A DNA stretch of 64,000 nucleotides from NCBI GenBank assembly GCA_963575745.1, contig CAUYUJ010015029.1:91001-155000 (forward strand). The letters run 5' to 3'. Origin of the DNA: Prorocentrum cordatum (lineage: Eukaryota > Sar > Dinophyceae > Prorocentrales > Prorocentraceae). Below the pieces are notes generated by a model. That model did no database searches and was not told where the DNA came from. It worked only from the letters and a program-made list of their open reading frames with translations. Shown here piece after piece: positions 23,090 through 34,592 of this stretch (positions within the stretch are counted from its first letter, which is position 1; each line of letters starts with the position of its first letter). Position numbers and translations under genes: made by a program.

Positions 23090-23960
23090 TTACTGCAGGG
23101 CCCGCGTGGATCCCAAGATAAACCAGGGATGGGGCAACCTCAATGTCAGCCCAACCAGGGGCATGAGGTGGCGATCTCGGCCGCTACTGGGGGCCGCCCT
23201 GTACTTGGAGACCTTCAGGGAGATATTTACAATGTATTCTGCGCAGGCCATGGCCAGGACCACCCGAAACTCCCTCAACGAGCCCCCCAGTGTCATCGGC
23301 GCAGGCCCCCGCGAGGCCCGGGCCAGGAACTTCGATCGATTCGCTGAGGTCCTCAAGAAAGACAGACAATCGCGCTGAGGGCGCAATCGCAACGTGCCCG
23401 AGAGAGCGCGCCCCTGCACAATGACACTGCGGAGCCAACAGAGCCTCTGGAACACGCCCCGCACTTGGGCAAGGTCCTCGATCGCCGAGGACAGGAGCGG
23501 ATGAACTCCAAGCAGGCATTAGGCAGGCCGAGGGACTCCAGCACAAAACGAGAGGTACGCCTTATTCAGAGGGGGGGGGGAACTCGGCCGAAGTCCAGAG
23601 AGCGCAGGGGGAGAACGTCCAAGGAGTCGCCGATAGCTGGCGAGCGGAGACGTCGAACTCTAGGACAGCGGTGTCGGAGTTCCGCCGGAGAACGAAGCCG
23701 CGCTGGCGCGGCGGCGCTGCAGCCAGGAGCAAAGGCCGCAGCGCTGCGCTCACAATCGCAGACAACTGGACGCCAGTGTTCCGCAACCCCCACACTTTGT
23801 CAGGAGACCAAACGCACCTGGCATCGCGAAGCTTGCAACCGCGATTGCTTCGGGGGGGAAGGCCAGGATGGCGGCATTGGCCGCGTCGAACAGACCCTGG
23901 CCGCCCAGCAGCCACTCGAGCGCCGACAGCAATATGTCCACGCCTGAGGGGGGAACAGAC
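23090..23960 (-). pseudogene. LINE A reverse transcriptase core
   Basis: Motifs appear in the correct order across two frames. First comes LRNTGVQLSAIVSAALRPLL (about 23,786-23,725), equivalent to the conserved segment before motif 2. It is followed by PPRQRGFVLRRN (about 23,714-23,680) and LEFDVSAR near motif A. In another frame comes GARSLGHVAIAPSARLSVFL (the SG-x-LF motif B region, degenerate), then ACADDTGGLVE with the catalytic Asp pair at 23,297-23,292. The YxDD box therefore reads CADD, a known variant in dinoflagellate LINEs as far as I recall. At least two frameshifts separate these motifs. Confidence 0.75.
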
Positions 23961-24739
23961 CACTCAGCATGCGGGGCGCCATGGGCGCCCTTCGCGGAGT
24001 CCTGGGCGACCCCCCAGGTGTCGACGAAGCAAGCGAGGCGCAGCAGGAGGCAGGTGCGCCCCAGAAAAATCAGGCAACCATTTTACCTCTGGCCCCGCCG
24101 CGGCCCCCCGATCCCGGGCAATCTTAGATAACGCAGGGGCCCGGCGCTGCCCCGGAGCCCGCGCGCGCTCCTGAGGGCCCGCGGCGACGCCGCGATCGAT
24201 CGAAGCAATCCCAGAAAGAGCAAGGCGACGTCCAAATGGGGGGCCAGATTCCAGATGCGAGCTCTACGTTCAGCGCCTGGAAGGACGAGGCGAAGCTTGC
24301 GCGAATCTCCCGACGCCCGCCGCAGCGATGCCAAACCCGCCTTCTCTCACTCAGCTGCATTACTCTGGGCTCTCACGGACCACCTCCGACGGGACGGCGG
24401 ACGCAACAGCTCAACGCGAGAGGGGCCGATGACGACGCGATCGCCAGCGGCGTGGCGCGACGCGAGGAGACGGGAGACCAGGGCTCGACCAATTCCCCCA
24501 AACCGCGCGTGCCAGAGAACGCGCCAGCAACGCGAGATTGCGCGGGTGCTTGGGGCCTGGCCTTGAGCGCGGCGCCCCGCGCCTCGCGGCCTGCTTCTTA
24601 CAACGGTCAAGTGCTAGGTTCAAGACGCGCGGGCGGAGACGTGGGCGACCCGTCCGCGCAGTCCACAATCATCTGCAAACGCTGCTGGAAGAATGGCCCT
24701 CTGCACGCAAGTCTCGGCAGCGCCCGCGCCGGCGCGGGG

Positions 24740-25260
24740 CGTGGAGGGCGAGGGGGGATGGAGACGACGACCGCTGTCCGAAATCAAGTCGCCAGCAATT
24801 TGCGCAGCTGGTTCCACGACCGACGAGAGGGCGAAGTGCTGGCAGGCGAGCCAGCTCGGGACGGGGCAGAAAATGCGGTCGATCATCGCCGCTGAGTTCT
24901 GATCACGCACATGGCGCGTCGGTTCCTGCCTCTCCAGCTCGATCGCGCGCGCCAGCGCCGCCCTCCGCTGCGGCGCCCGAGAGCGGCGTTGCCTCGAGCT
25001 GCGCTGGGCCGCCATCGCCGGAGCACGGAGGGCGAGCGAGTCAGCCTCGGAAAACTTGCTGTCGCCATTGACCATGACGATTTACGCCTGCGGGTCGGGG
25101 GCCACGCGCTGCGAGGCCGAATGGATGTCATCTGTCGCAAATCTCGCCCCCACGAACGTCAGCCCTCGATTGCGCGCTGTAGACGACCAAAGGGGGCGCG
25201 GGCAGGACGCCGCAAGAAGTGGGGCACGCCCAGGCACGAGCTCAGTCATATGCGACTTAA
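24740..25260 (-). pseudogene. LINE A endonuclease domain
   Basis: Exonuclease-endonuclease-phosphatase fold as in other LINEs, which nicks target DNA for target-primed reverse transcription. Visible motifs in order: RGLTFVGARFATDDIHSA near 25,160, MVNGDSKFSEADSL at 25,075-25,034 (the usual GDFN is here GDSK), and ELERQEPTRHVRDQNSAAMI followed by DRIFCPVPSWL near 24,900-24,860. The final catalytic SDH motif reads SDS near 24,770. A TAA at 25,084-25,082 interrupts the frame one codon group before the GD motif. The lost Asn and His residues and the stop show that the enzyme is inactive. Confidence 0.7.
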
Positions 25261-25699
25261 TCTAGGAGCCTCCCTCCCGAGCAAGCGGCGGTAGCAAAAT
25301 TGCGACGACGACGACGACGCGAGTCTGACTGGCGCGGTTGTCAATGCAAAAACTGGCGCACGCTGAGACGGCGGGGCCCGCGGTCTTCAGGAAGACGCGA
25401 GTTTGTAGATCATCTTGATGTCATTCTCGCAGGAAAATGATTGTACTCCGCGGCGGCGATCGAGCAAGGTCGCCCCTCGTCAGGCTTGCATCTCCCCCCG
25501 CAGCTGGCAGCCGGGCTCGACAGTTCCAGGCGGCGAATCTCAGCGGCGGGCGAGGCCCACCAAACCTAGGCCGGGTACGCTGGAACAGGCTGTATACGCG
25601 AACGAGGCCAAGTCTCCTCGGCCCCGGAGACAGCGCGCGGGCGGCGCACGCCCGCGCGCCGCTGCTTGAGCCGACCAGCCTCGCTGAGGTTGTTCGGCC

Positions 25700-27024
25700 C
25701 CACAGAGGGTCTGGGCGGGCTCTTCGCCAGGAAGCACTTCGACGCGAGCGATTCGACTCCAGCCGACCGACGACGCCGCGACGCGCTCCCTATCCATGGA
25801 GATCTCCGAGGTCGGGCAGGTCTCGGCCAGGGCCTTGCGAAGGAAGTGGAGGACGACCTCGTGGCAGATCTGCTAGAGTTCTCCTGGGCCGAAGTGCAAA
25901 CGGCACGGCGCGCCCGAGCCAGCCTCCGCCGAGAACTCGTGCCAGAACCATCCGCCCTCTGGAGGTAGCGCAAGAGCATGCTGGCGCGCCTCGCCGTGGA
26001 CGCGGCCAGGCTCGAGAACTGGATGGCGAAGCTCTTGGTGGGGAGGTTGACCAGGGCCCTGAACTCGAAGTCCGACTCCTCAAAACCAAGAGAGGCCACC
26101 CAATGGGGCGAGAGAGGATTTGACCGCATCCGTGGTCGTGGATCTCCGCCGCAGGGACCTACATCTCCGCGCGAACGCGACCACCTGCGTGGCGCCGAAG
26201 TTGCGTTCAAACCCGCTGTGCACGAGCGGGGCGGGGCGAGGCTTCTGCTAAGCGAAAGCCAAGAGCTTGCAAAGCTCGGCCATCTCTGCCCGCAGGGCAG
26301 CAAACTGGTCATCATGCGCGCCAAGCCGCCCTACAGCATCCGAGATGCGCTTGTTCGTGGCGCCAAATTGTGACTGGAGCTAGCGATGAGCACCGCCCAC
26401 CTCAGGTCGAACGGCATCCATGATACGCTTGTCCACAGCACCGTCATCACGCGCGGCCACCTCCTTGCGGAGCAGGTCGACGCAGGCCAGGATCTTCGCG
26501 ATGCTGCCAGGTGTCTTCTTGGCGACCGAAGCCGGGACGTCGGCCGAGACGGTGGGCCTGTAGGTTTCCAGGACGTCGAGGCACGCCTGGCGGATTATGG
26601 ATTCCGAACAATCGCCCATGTCTTCGCCCATGTGTTCGCCCATGTATTCGTCCATGTCGCCATCTGGGCCAGCTGTATTGCTACTCTTGCGCGAGCGGGA
26701 GTGCCAGCATTGATCAGCTGCATCACCAGCAACAGCAGAAAAATGACGGTCACCTTTGCCAGCCCCCGCAGGGGCCTGCGAGAACTGCGACGGGAATGCC
26801 AGGCAAACGTCGAACGCCTGGACGTCGGCGGGGGGGGATATGCTGCCCGTCCGTCGCCACGCCACTAAACTGAGCACTGTCCCGCACAGGAACTGGAAAT
26901 GCGTCAGCTTACGCGCGCGAGCCCATGCTGGTGCGAGAGACGTGGCAATGCTCCAGCATGAGCTCACAAAAACATCCTGCTCTGGTCTCGAAATAGGGGC
27001 AACCACCCTCTGGCCGAGGGACAT
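25700..27024 (-). pseudogene. LINE A ORF1-like region
   Basis: The first ATG after the leader relic is at about 27,024 and opens a frame of about 214 residues to TAG at 26,380. That part contains an acidic stretch with repeated YMGEHMGEDMG and a helix with heptad character ending KEVAARDDGAVDKR. A frameshift near 26,390 continues the helix (QFGATNKRISDAV, then DDQFAALRAEMAELCKLLAF), and a further shift leads to KSFAIQFSSLAASTARRA near 26,030 and a WHEFSAEAG segment near 25,950. The helical part followed by a domain that leads into the endonuclease is the layout I know from dinoflagellate LINE proteins. Function is inferred to be RNA or nucleic-acid binding; no zinc motif is clear here. Confidence 0.5.
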
Positions 27025-27031
27025 AAGCACC

Positions 27032-27046
27032 TTGAGCCAAAATGGA
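27032..27046 (-). other. dinoflagellate spliced-leader relic at the 5' end of LINE A
   Basis: The minus strand reads CCATTTTGGCTCAAG, identical to the last 15 nt of the 22-nt dinoflagellate spliced leader, followed 8 nt later by the first ATG of LINE A. The bases 5' of it are TCC repeats instead of the rest of the leader. The same 15 nt occur at the start of LINE B. Position uncertain by 1-2 bp. Confidence 0.8.
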
Positions 27047-27240
27047 GGAGGGGGAGGAGGAGGAGGAGGAGGAGGAGGAGGAGGAGGAGGAGGAGGAGGA
27101 AGAGGAGGAGAAGGAGGAGGAGGAGGAGGAGGAGGAGGAGGAGGAGGAGGTGGAGCAGGAGGAGGAGGAGGAGCAGCAGCAGGAGGAGCAAGAGGAGGAG
27201 GAGGAGGAATAGGAGGGAGAAGAGGAGGAGAAGGAGGAAC
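27047..27240 (+). repeat. GGA microsatellite at the 5' border of LINE A
   Basis: A nearly pure GGA run with a few A and GCA interruptions, directly abutting the spliced-leader relic. 27,241-27,780 is unique sequence without a recognised gene. Confidence 0.85.
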
Positions 27241-27780
27241 ACAATCTAAGATGTCCTGGGGAATGCGTCCGTTGAGTTTATGTTGTTTGCTCCCGCCCCA
27301 CAAGACAATGGCCGCCCAGATGCGTGCGCTTCCACCCCGCAGGGCCCGTGGGCAACCGCAACGAAAGCGGGGGGCATTGACCTCAGGACGTGTTTCTCGC
27401 ATTCTGGCGTAAGAGGGTGGGGAAGGCAATCACGAGACCCATCGGGCCGTGGCTGTCGAAGGGTAGCGGTGCCCCGCTGGGCGTAGCTGGCGGAACACAT
27501 GAAAAGGCGCCTGCAACCGTACCCCTTAGGGCGTGGCATAAAAGGAAGGGGAGGATGCGGGAATGAAGAGGATGATGAGTAAGGGGGAGGGGGAAGAAGG
27601 ACGGGAGGTCTCATTGAAGGCAGGGGGGCAATGAAGGGGGCGAGGGTGGAGGAATGCGCGACGAAGAATGGAAGGTCATCCGCGCCCCTTCCACCCAACC
27701 CTCGCCCCGTCTTCGCATCACTACCCATCCCCTCCTTATACAACTCAGCCTACTCTTTCCCGCCATTCCTCTCCATTGGC

Positions 27781-28130
27781 GCCCTCCTCCTCCTCCTCCT
27801 CCTCCTCCTCCTCCTCCTCCCCCCTTCCAGCATCGTCCTCCTCTTCCTCCTCCCCGTCTTCTCGCCTCGGTTCCTCCTCATCATCATCCTGATCCCCTTC
27901 TTCGTCCTCATCAGCATTCTCGTCAACATCACCCCAATTGTTCATCTTGAACCCCTATCAGCATTATCAACATCATCAGCATCACCATCAACGTCATCAT
28001 CGTCATCGTCATCGTCGTCAGCATCATCCGGATCATGCGCATCAGCATCATCATCAGCATGTTCATCACGACCACCGTCATCATATCCTGCATCCTCGTC
28101 ATCCTGGTGGTGCTGCGGCTCTTCCTAACC
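27781..28130. repeat. CTC tract and imperfect ATC/CAG array
   Basis: CTC run at 27,783-27,822, then imperfect CATCATC, GTCATC and CAGCATC steps to about 28,130. 28,131-28,740 is unique, AT-richer sequence with no recognised gene. Confidence 0.8.
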
Positions 28131-28849
28131 AACTTCCACCACATCGTGCTAACTGAGCTCGCCAGAAAGGGGGGAATCCACAGCATCGAAGGAACACGAA
28201 ACCCGCATCATCATCAATAACCTAAGCGCGCAAGTCCCTCACCGAGCCCTGACTATAACTGCCGTCACTACCAAATGCGCCAAAATCGTCATATTCGCGT
28301 TCCGTACCTCTCGTCCTACACACCAGATTCTGAACGAATCATTACCACCACCGCTGTATTCATCTTTGTCGTCTCATCGCCCTCTGCATGGTGAGCGCCA
28401 TTTTCGCACGTGGTCAAGAACGCCACATCCAACCCGAATCCCACCAGTTCTCTGGACGCAAGTGGTTGAAGCCGCTTCCCCTTGCAGCCAGAAGCTTTTG
28501 TGGAACAGATGGGTCGGCGGGCTAAGTCAACATCCGAATGATCTGGCCTGCATGTGCCGTCCATAGAGGATGAGGGAGACCAAAGGGCAGGGAAATGATG
28601 CGAAGGGGCGGGGGCGAGAGCGAGGCGAGCAGCCGATCGGGCAATGTGTGGTTGCCACTCGCACGCCAGGGGAAGCGCGAGCGCCTAGGGCATGGGGCGA
28701 TCACTACAAAGGGCTAACACATCAATGGTGTCATGGTCGGTCGGTTTGGCAACCGACTGGTGGAGGAGAAGGGCGAGAATTACAAGAAGGAGGAGAGGAG
28801 GAGAAGAGAGAGCAGAAGGAGGAGGAGGAGGAGAAATGGAGGAGGAGGG

Positions 28850-29560
28850 TAGACCAGCGTAAACTCAAGGCCCATCCACGATATTGCAATAGACCCTCCC
28901 TCCGAGTTCCCTCTTCATGAGCCCCCACCTAATGTTCCATCGAGGGCAATGCCCCGTTGGAAGTCAACCGTTGGAAAACCTGGGACCGTGCCAAAACACC
29001 ATGCCTGGGACTTCCACGCCGCGGATCACCACCACTGTATCGACTTAACGACTCCTGGAGCTTCAGCACCGCAAATCAGTGTGACTGTTGCGCCCAGACG
29101 TTCCGACATCCTGTCTAACGTACTTTCTGGGACGGTCACCATGAGAACCCTTGAAACTGCTGCGGACACTGAAGACGAATACGCGCGGCGCTAAGGCGAT
29201 AACCACATTTTGAAAATGAACCCACCGGCATCCGTGGAAATCTTGCAAAACGTCCAAGTCGAAAGCGTGCGGCGCTAAGGCGAGAACCACATTTTGAAAA
29301 GAGACCGTCCTCCATCTGTGAAGCTCTTGCGTTTTTTGCAAAACATTTGTTCGGGGCGCGAATGCGAGAGCAACATTTTGAAAACGGGCCGCGTTCCATC
29401 TTGTAGCTCTGGTCGCGGCGCAAAAGCGAGAGCCGCATTTTGAAAACGGCCCGCCCTCCATGCGCGAAAATCTTGCGACTGTTTAGGACGGGTGTGCGCG
29501 GTGCTAGGGCGAGAGCCGCATTCTGCTGCGCTGACGCCCCAGACGGCCTTCCAAGGGCCA
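28850..29560 (+). mobile_element. composite repeat with 85-bp minisatellite, copy 1 of 3
   Basis: Start: CCCTCCCTCCGAG after a purine tract (28,902). Middle: GCCCCGTTGGAAGTCAACCG and a GTGCCAAAACACCAT motif with TGTGACTGTTGCGCCC (28,950-29,100). End: four or five units of an 85-bp minisatellite with GCGCGGCGCTAAGGCGA and ACATTTTGAAAA (29,180-29,525). The same blocks recur twice downstream. No coding capacity was found. Confidence 0.7.
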
Positions 29561-31800
29561 CCGCGGGGGCCAGAGGGCCCAGAAACCATCAGACAGCCTC
29601 CCCCTCCCTCTCCTGCTGCGTCTCGCCGTCGATCCTCCCTGACCGAGGACCCAAGGCTTAGACCATGTCTGCATCCTGTCATTGCCTCTGGGGGCCTCCA
29701 GGGGCCTTCAGGCCCTCCACAGGCAAGATCTGGGGCGGCAGCCCCAGAAAATCATCGAAATCTGGTGGCTCGTCCGTCGAACTTAGCAGTCTCTGCGGCC
29801 TGGGGTTTGGGCCTGCTTGAATGCTGGCCCTTGGCTGGCCGTGCCCACTCTGCCTCCCCGCCCCGCGCGCAGGAAAGGGGGAGAAGAAGGAGAGGGTCCA
29901 GGATACACCCCCGGCCACCTTTGCTATATGATGGGCGGCGCACGGGCGGGGAAACACCAGCCCTCGGCAGCCTGAGCCGAGGAATGGCTGATGACGACGG
30001 ATCCCGCGAGGAGGGAGTCAACTGGGATGTGCGGGAGACACTTGCAGATGCGCCAGCGATGCTTCAACACACCCTCCCGTCCCAAGTCCCCTCCCCAGTC
30101 GCGTCCCTAAACCCTACAGGTGATCCTCCCTCTCCACTACGAAGTACTCCACTACGGTGCTCTCCACTAGGGCGTGCCACAGTTGATCGACAGCACCGCT
30201 CCGAAGGCGCGAGGCGCCCAAGGCGGAAGCGACATTTTGAAAAACGATCCAGCCTCGATCGGGGCATGCTGGAAACATTTGTGGGGCGCATGTCGGGCCG
30301 CGCACAACGAGTGATCCTGGGCCACGGCGACCTCCGGCGCGCGGCTACAGGGGGCCGCGGGGGGTGGGAGGGGGCGGGGGGGGGGCAGCTCCAGGCGCGC
30401 AAGCCAATTCCGTGGCGACCCCCCTGGGCCCACACCCAGAGGTCTCTCCGAAAGCGGGGATGGCGATGGCGACGCTTGCCGAATGCCGAGCGCGCTCCTC
30501 GCTCGTGACCGTGGCGCTGGCCTCGCCCAGCGCTTTGGCGAACCAGGCGCGCACGCCGATGCTGTGGTGATCCCCCTGGGTCCGCCTCGGAGGTCATTCC
30601 ACACACGGCCCACTCCTACGCGCACGGCCGAGGTGTGCACGGCGCGAAAGCGAGACCGACGCTGCAGGGGCGCGCAGGCCACTGCTGTGGGGATCATTAC
30701 TGGTCCCGCACCAGACGTGTGCACTCCTGCGTGCACGGCCGAGGTGTGCACGGCGCGGAGGTTGAGACCGACGCTGTGAACACCTCCACCCTCCGTCCGT
30801 GTAGCTGCTGGACAATTCCCAGGCCACGAGATATTCTTAAATCGCGAGACGACTCCAGCGAAGCTCCTGGTGGTGCGACCAGAAGGAGGTGGCCCCAAGA
30901 GAAAAGGGACCTAAGAAGAGGGGTGGGAAATACGAACGGGGAAATAGCAGGAGGGCGGACGAGGATGGGGCAGGAGGGAAAGATGGCCAAACCAGCCAAC
31001 AATGTATATGGTGAGATTCGCAGCGTAATTCGCGCCCTATCGTGGGATTCGCCGCTGGCTACATTCTTCGCAGCCTGCAGCGATTAAATATCATCGCGGG
31101 TGCTGCTACTAAAGCGGTGCGCGCGAGAGAGGGCAGAGAGAAAGCGGACAGCGCGACAAGGGAGGAGAGGAGGGAGGAGGGCAGGAGGGGTTTGAAGGTT
31201 GGGACGGGAGGGAGCACAGTGAAGGGGGGGGGGGGGGCGGAGAGGGTCCCTCCCCCTTCGCCCCGCTCCCCCACCCATCCCCCCGGGATGGAGGGAGGGG
31301 GGGAGGGGGAGGCGTGGAGCGGGAGACCATGTAGGGACGCTTGCGGAGGCGGGGAGGAACAGACCTGCACTCCCCAGTGGGCACACTGAGCCCTCCGCGC
31401 GCGCCCGAGGCCAGGGCCTTCCGGAGCACGGGTCGGCCCAAAGTCATACACGGATTTAGATCGAGGATACAACCTGTGGGACGCCTAGGGCTCCTGCTGG
31501 GTCTCAGTGGGCCTCCAGGGGCCTCCGAAGCCCTGGTGACCTGCGGGTATCTGGCTCTGGGGACATCTGGGGGAATCCTTCCTTTCGTGGCGGAAGGGGC
31601 AGTGTGGAAGTGGAGGAGGCGGGGCCACAACGGCAGCAGCAAGAGAAGGGCCAGGACGACGAGGAAGAGGACGAGGGCGGGGTGTGGAGGAAAAGCGGGC
31701 GGAGTGGAAAAAGGGGAGAAGAAGAGACGAAGAAGAAAAAGGAGAAGAAAGGAGAGGAGGCAGACGAGGCAATGAATGGGAGGGAGCGGGGAAGGAGGAG
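29560..31800. other. no gene seen; fragments of the 85-bp unit and a 125-bp duplication
   Basis: 30,190-30,290 contains one diverged 85-bp unit (GCGACATTTTGAAAAACG). At 30,622-30,780 a block with CACGGCCGAGGTGTGCACGG occurs twice about 120 bp apart. 31,200-31,330 is G-rich and 31,605-31,800 is a purine tract. Frames of 200-340 residues on both strands lack motifs. Confidence 0.45.
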
Positions 31801-32640
31801 GAGAGGCCAGTGTAAATGCAAGACTCGTAGAAGATGTTGCAAACCCTCCCTCCGAGCACCCTCTCCAAAGGCCCTTTACAATGACTCATTTTAGCTGAAG
31901 AAAAAGTCCCACTGGAAAACAACTATTTGAAAATCCTGAAATGCGCCAGGACACCATTCGCGGGAGTTCTCGCCGCGAATCACGGTACCGATGCGTCGTG
32001 GCGATCATGGGTCGTGCCAGAACACCATTCCTTGGAATCCAACACCATGAAATCAACGTCACTGTTGCGCCCTGAAGGTCCGACATCGTGCCAATGCACC
32101 ATTTCTGAAGCGTTATCCATGTGAACAATTTCAACCCGCTGTGAATTCTGAAGGCGAATGTACGCGGCACCAAAGCGAAAGCCGCATTGCCGCGTTCTGA
32201 ACAGGGGCCACCTTCCATCCGTGGTATAACGAACGCGCGCGGCGCTAGCACGAGAAACGCATCTTCAACACGACCTGCCCCCATTCGCTAAACTGCTGCA
32301 GCTTTTTAGACGGATGCGCGCGGCGCTAAGGCGAGAGCCACATGTTGAAAACCACCTCTCCTCAATCCGTGAATCTAAGACGCGAAACACATTTTGAAAA
32401 CGGCCTGTCCCCAATACGTGAGACGTTTGCAAATCTGTTTGGGACGGTTGTGCGCGGCGCTGAAGCGAGGGCCACATTTCGAAAGCGGCCCGCCTTCCAT
32501 CCGTAAAGCTGCTCCAGATTTCAAGCTTCAAGATCATAAATGGTGAAGAGATATCGAACGAAGCGCCCTGCCCGCTCTTCCGACTGGCGTTGGGGCCCGA
32601 CAGGGAGGAGTTATTCACAAGGGGAAAGGATCCCATGTAA
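31800..32640 (+). mobile_element. composite repeat with 85-bp minisatellite, copy 2 of 3
   Basis: The same order as copy 1: CCCTCCCTCCGAG (31,845), two GTGCCAGAACACCATT-like blocks with CACTGTTGCGCCC (31,950-32,110), then about four 85-bp units (32,155-32,520). It ends with a segment AAGATCATAAATGGTGAAGA near 32,530 that matches copy 3. It is followed directly by copy 3. Confidence 0.7.
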
Positions 32641-32644
32641 ACCC

Positions 32645-33360
32645 AAGACGCGTGAATGAGCTCTCAATTAAACCTCCCTCAAAATGCTCTTTTCATAGAC
32701 CCCATACACAAAATGAGCTCATTCCCGAAAGCGCCCCGTTGGAAGACAACCGTCTAAGGAACCCGAACCGGAGCAGAACGCCATTCTTGGGACTCCAGCG
32801 CCGCGAATCAACGCGACTGCTGCGCCACAGCAACCTTGAATCGTGCCAGAAAACCATTCCTGAGACTCCAGAATCACGAGTCAACGTGACTGTTGCGTCC
32901 AGGCAAGCCTACATCGTGCCCGAGCGCCGTGTGTAGGACTTCAACCCTGCGAAAGCTTGAAACTACCTTAAACGTTTCATGCGGGTATTCCTGGCGCAGA
33001 GGCGAAAAACACATCTTGAAAAGGAGCCGCCATCCACCCGTGAAGCAGCCGCACAATTTGAAGACGGTGCGCAGCACGAAAGCAAATAAGTAGAATTTGA
33101 AAAGGAACCACCCTACATCGGCGAAGCTGCTGCACAATTTTGAAACTGTTGGGCGCGGCGCTGATGTAGCATGCTGGGCACTTGAGCCACGTAAAGACGA
33201 TCACCACATTTTGAATACGGCTAGCCCTCCATCCATGAAGCTGTTGCAAATGTCAAATTCCAAGAGCTTAAATGGCGAAACGGTCTCAGGCGAAACGCAC
33301 GGCCGGCTTCACCGATACTTCTGGGGACGCCAAAAAGAAGAACTACTAATAGGGTACATG
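32645..33360 (+). mobile_element. composite repeat with 85-bp minisatellite, copy 3 of 3
   Basis: Start CCTCCCTCAAAATG (32,671) and GCCCCGTTGGAAGACAACCG (32,732). Two blocks of the type CGTGCCAGAAAACCATTCC and GTGACTGTTGCG follow (32,770-32,920), then about three 85-bp units (32,985-33,240) and the end segment GAGCTTAAATGGCGAAAC near 33,265. Copies 2 and 3 are head to tail. Confidence 0.7.
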
Positions 33361-33479
33361 CATGGCTAAACGGAGGCGCAGGATGGGGGGGGAAGGCAGT
33401 GGAGTGACAAAGACAAAATGACTACTAAATACTCAGCGAAGACAAAGAAGCCAGGGCAATGACTCTTGAAGTCCTCCCG

Positions 33480-34080
33480 GCTATTCGATTCACTTGGGAC
33501 TGCTCCTTCCTCCTGCTCGTCCTCGACCCCCACGCACCCGCATTCCTGTTCCTCCTCCTTTTCCTCCAAGATCCAAGTTTTGTTCATTGTCCTCCTCCTC
33601 TCCCGTTCTTCCTCCTTCTCCTCTGCGTCCTCCCGCGCTCCCTCCTCCCGATCTGCCTTTGCTACTCCTCCTCTCTCCCGCCCTCATTCCTTCGCTCCCC
33701 TCCCCTCCTCTCCTTCCCCGCTCCCCTTTCCCCCTCCCTCCATCCCTCTCTCGCCTCCCTCACCCCCTGATTCCGAGGTTGGCGCGGGAACCGCCCCTAG
33801 CACGCTCAGAAAATTCGCCCCCAAAATGGTTACCTCAGCCTGGACGGTCGAAGAAACTCAGCAACGCGGTCAACAAGTTAACCAGCGTCCAGCCATACAA
33901 CTGCGAGGCCTGCTGTCCCCGAAACGGCAGTCGGGGAGGCGGGCGGCGGAAGAGGAGGAGGAGGAGGAGGAGGAGGAGGAAGAGGAAGAAGAGGAGGAGG
34001 GTAGAGGAGAGAAGAGGGAAGAGCAGGGAGAGGGAGCAGCAGAAGGGAAGGGGAGGATGAGGAGGACAAGGAAGGAGCAG
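33480..34080. repeat. pyrimidine-rich block, then GGA tract
   Basis: 33,500-33,770 is CTC/TCC-rich and imperfect. 33,780-33,945 is unique. 33,953-34,080 is GGA-rich. 34,090-34,540 is unique sequence without a recognised gene. Confidence 0.7.
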
Positions 34081-34542
34081 AGAGGAGGAATGATAGGATG
34101 AGGAGGACCTACGCACATCATCAGGGATGGGGCGATACTCACAGCCGTGCTGAATAATTGGATCACCGATCCCCCGCATGGAATTCGTTGTTGCCGTCTC
34201 AAACACCGAACCTGGGGACCAGCCTTCCCGTCACAGATCGCCTGTCGATGGCCCCAGGGCGCCCGAGAGCGGCCCCAGGAAGGTGCTCCCACAGATCCGA
34301 CCTGTCGTTTTGTCCATATGCCCCCCCCCAACCCCCGAGCCCAGCAGAGTCCCGACCCTCTCCCCAGGGCCAGCGTTTCGTCCCGAGTCGTTCTGTGGCG
34401 GCCCGGGCCCCTGGGACAGGGGCCACAAGGGCCGAAGACAGCAAAAACCATCCGTTCTGCTCCTGCTCAGTGCGCTGGAGGCCTGGGCTCTCAGGGGGAG
34501 CCTGGGAGGCCTGGGGGGCGGGGGGGAGGAAAAGGAGGAAGA

Positions 34543-34592
34543 GAACGACGAGGAGGAGGAGGAGGAGGAGGAGGAGGAGGAGGAGGAGAAGA
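34543..34592 (+). repeat. GGA microsatellite at the 3' border of LINE B
   Basis: A pure run of about 16 GGA units. On the minus strand LINE B ends here and runs into TCC repeats. The junction lies near 34,592. Confidence 0.85.

Larger units (their letters stand above)
21414..27046 (-). mobile_element. LINE A, near-full-length degenerate non-LTR retrotransposon
   Basis: On the minus strand, from 27,046 down: a spliced-leader relic, an ORF1-like region (27,024 to about 25,700), an apurinic-type endonuclease (about 25,260-24,740), a reverse transcriptase (about 23,960-23,090) and a C-terminal region (about 22,900-22,050). Domain order is that of an autonomous LINE. The frame is broken several times and at least one stop lies in the endonuclease, so the copy is dead. 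Both ends meet GGA/TCC microsatellite. I found no RNase H domain in this copy, unlike LINEs B and C. Confidence 0.75.
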
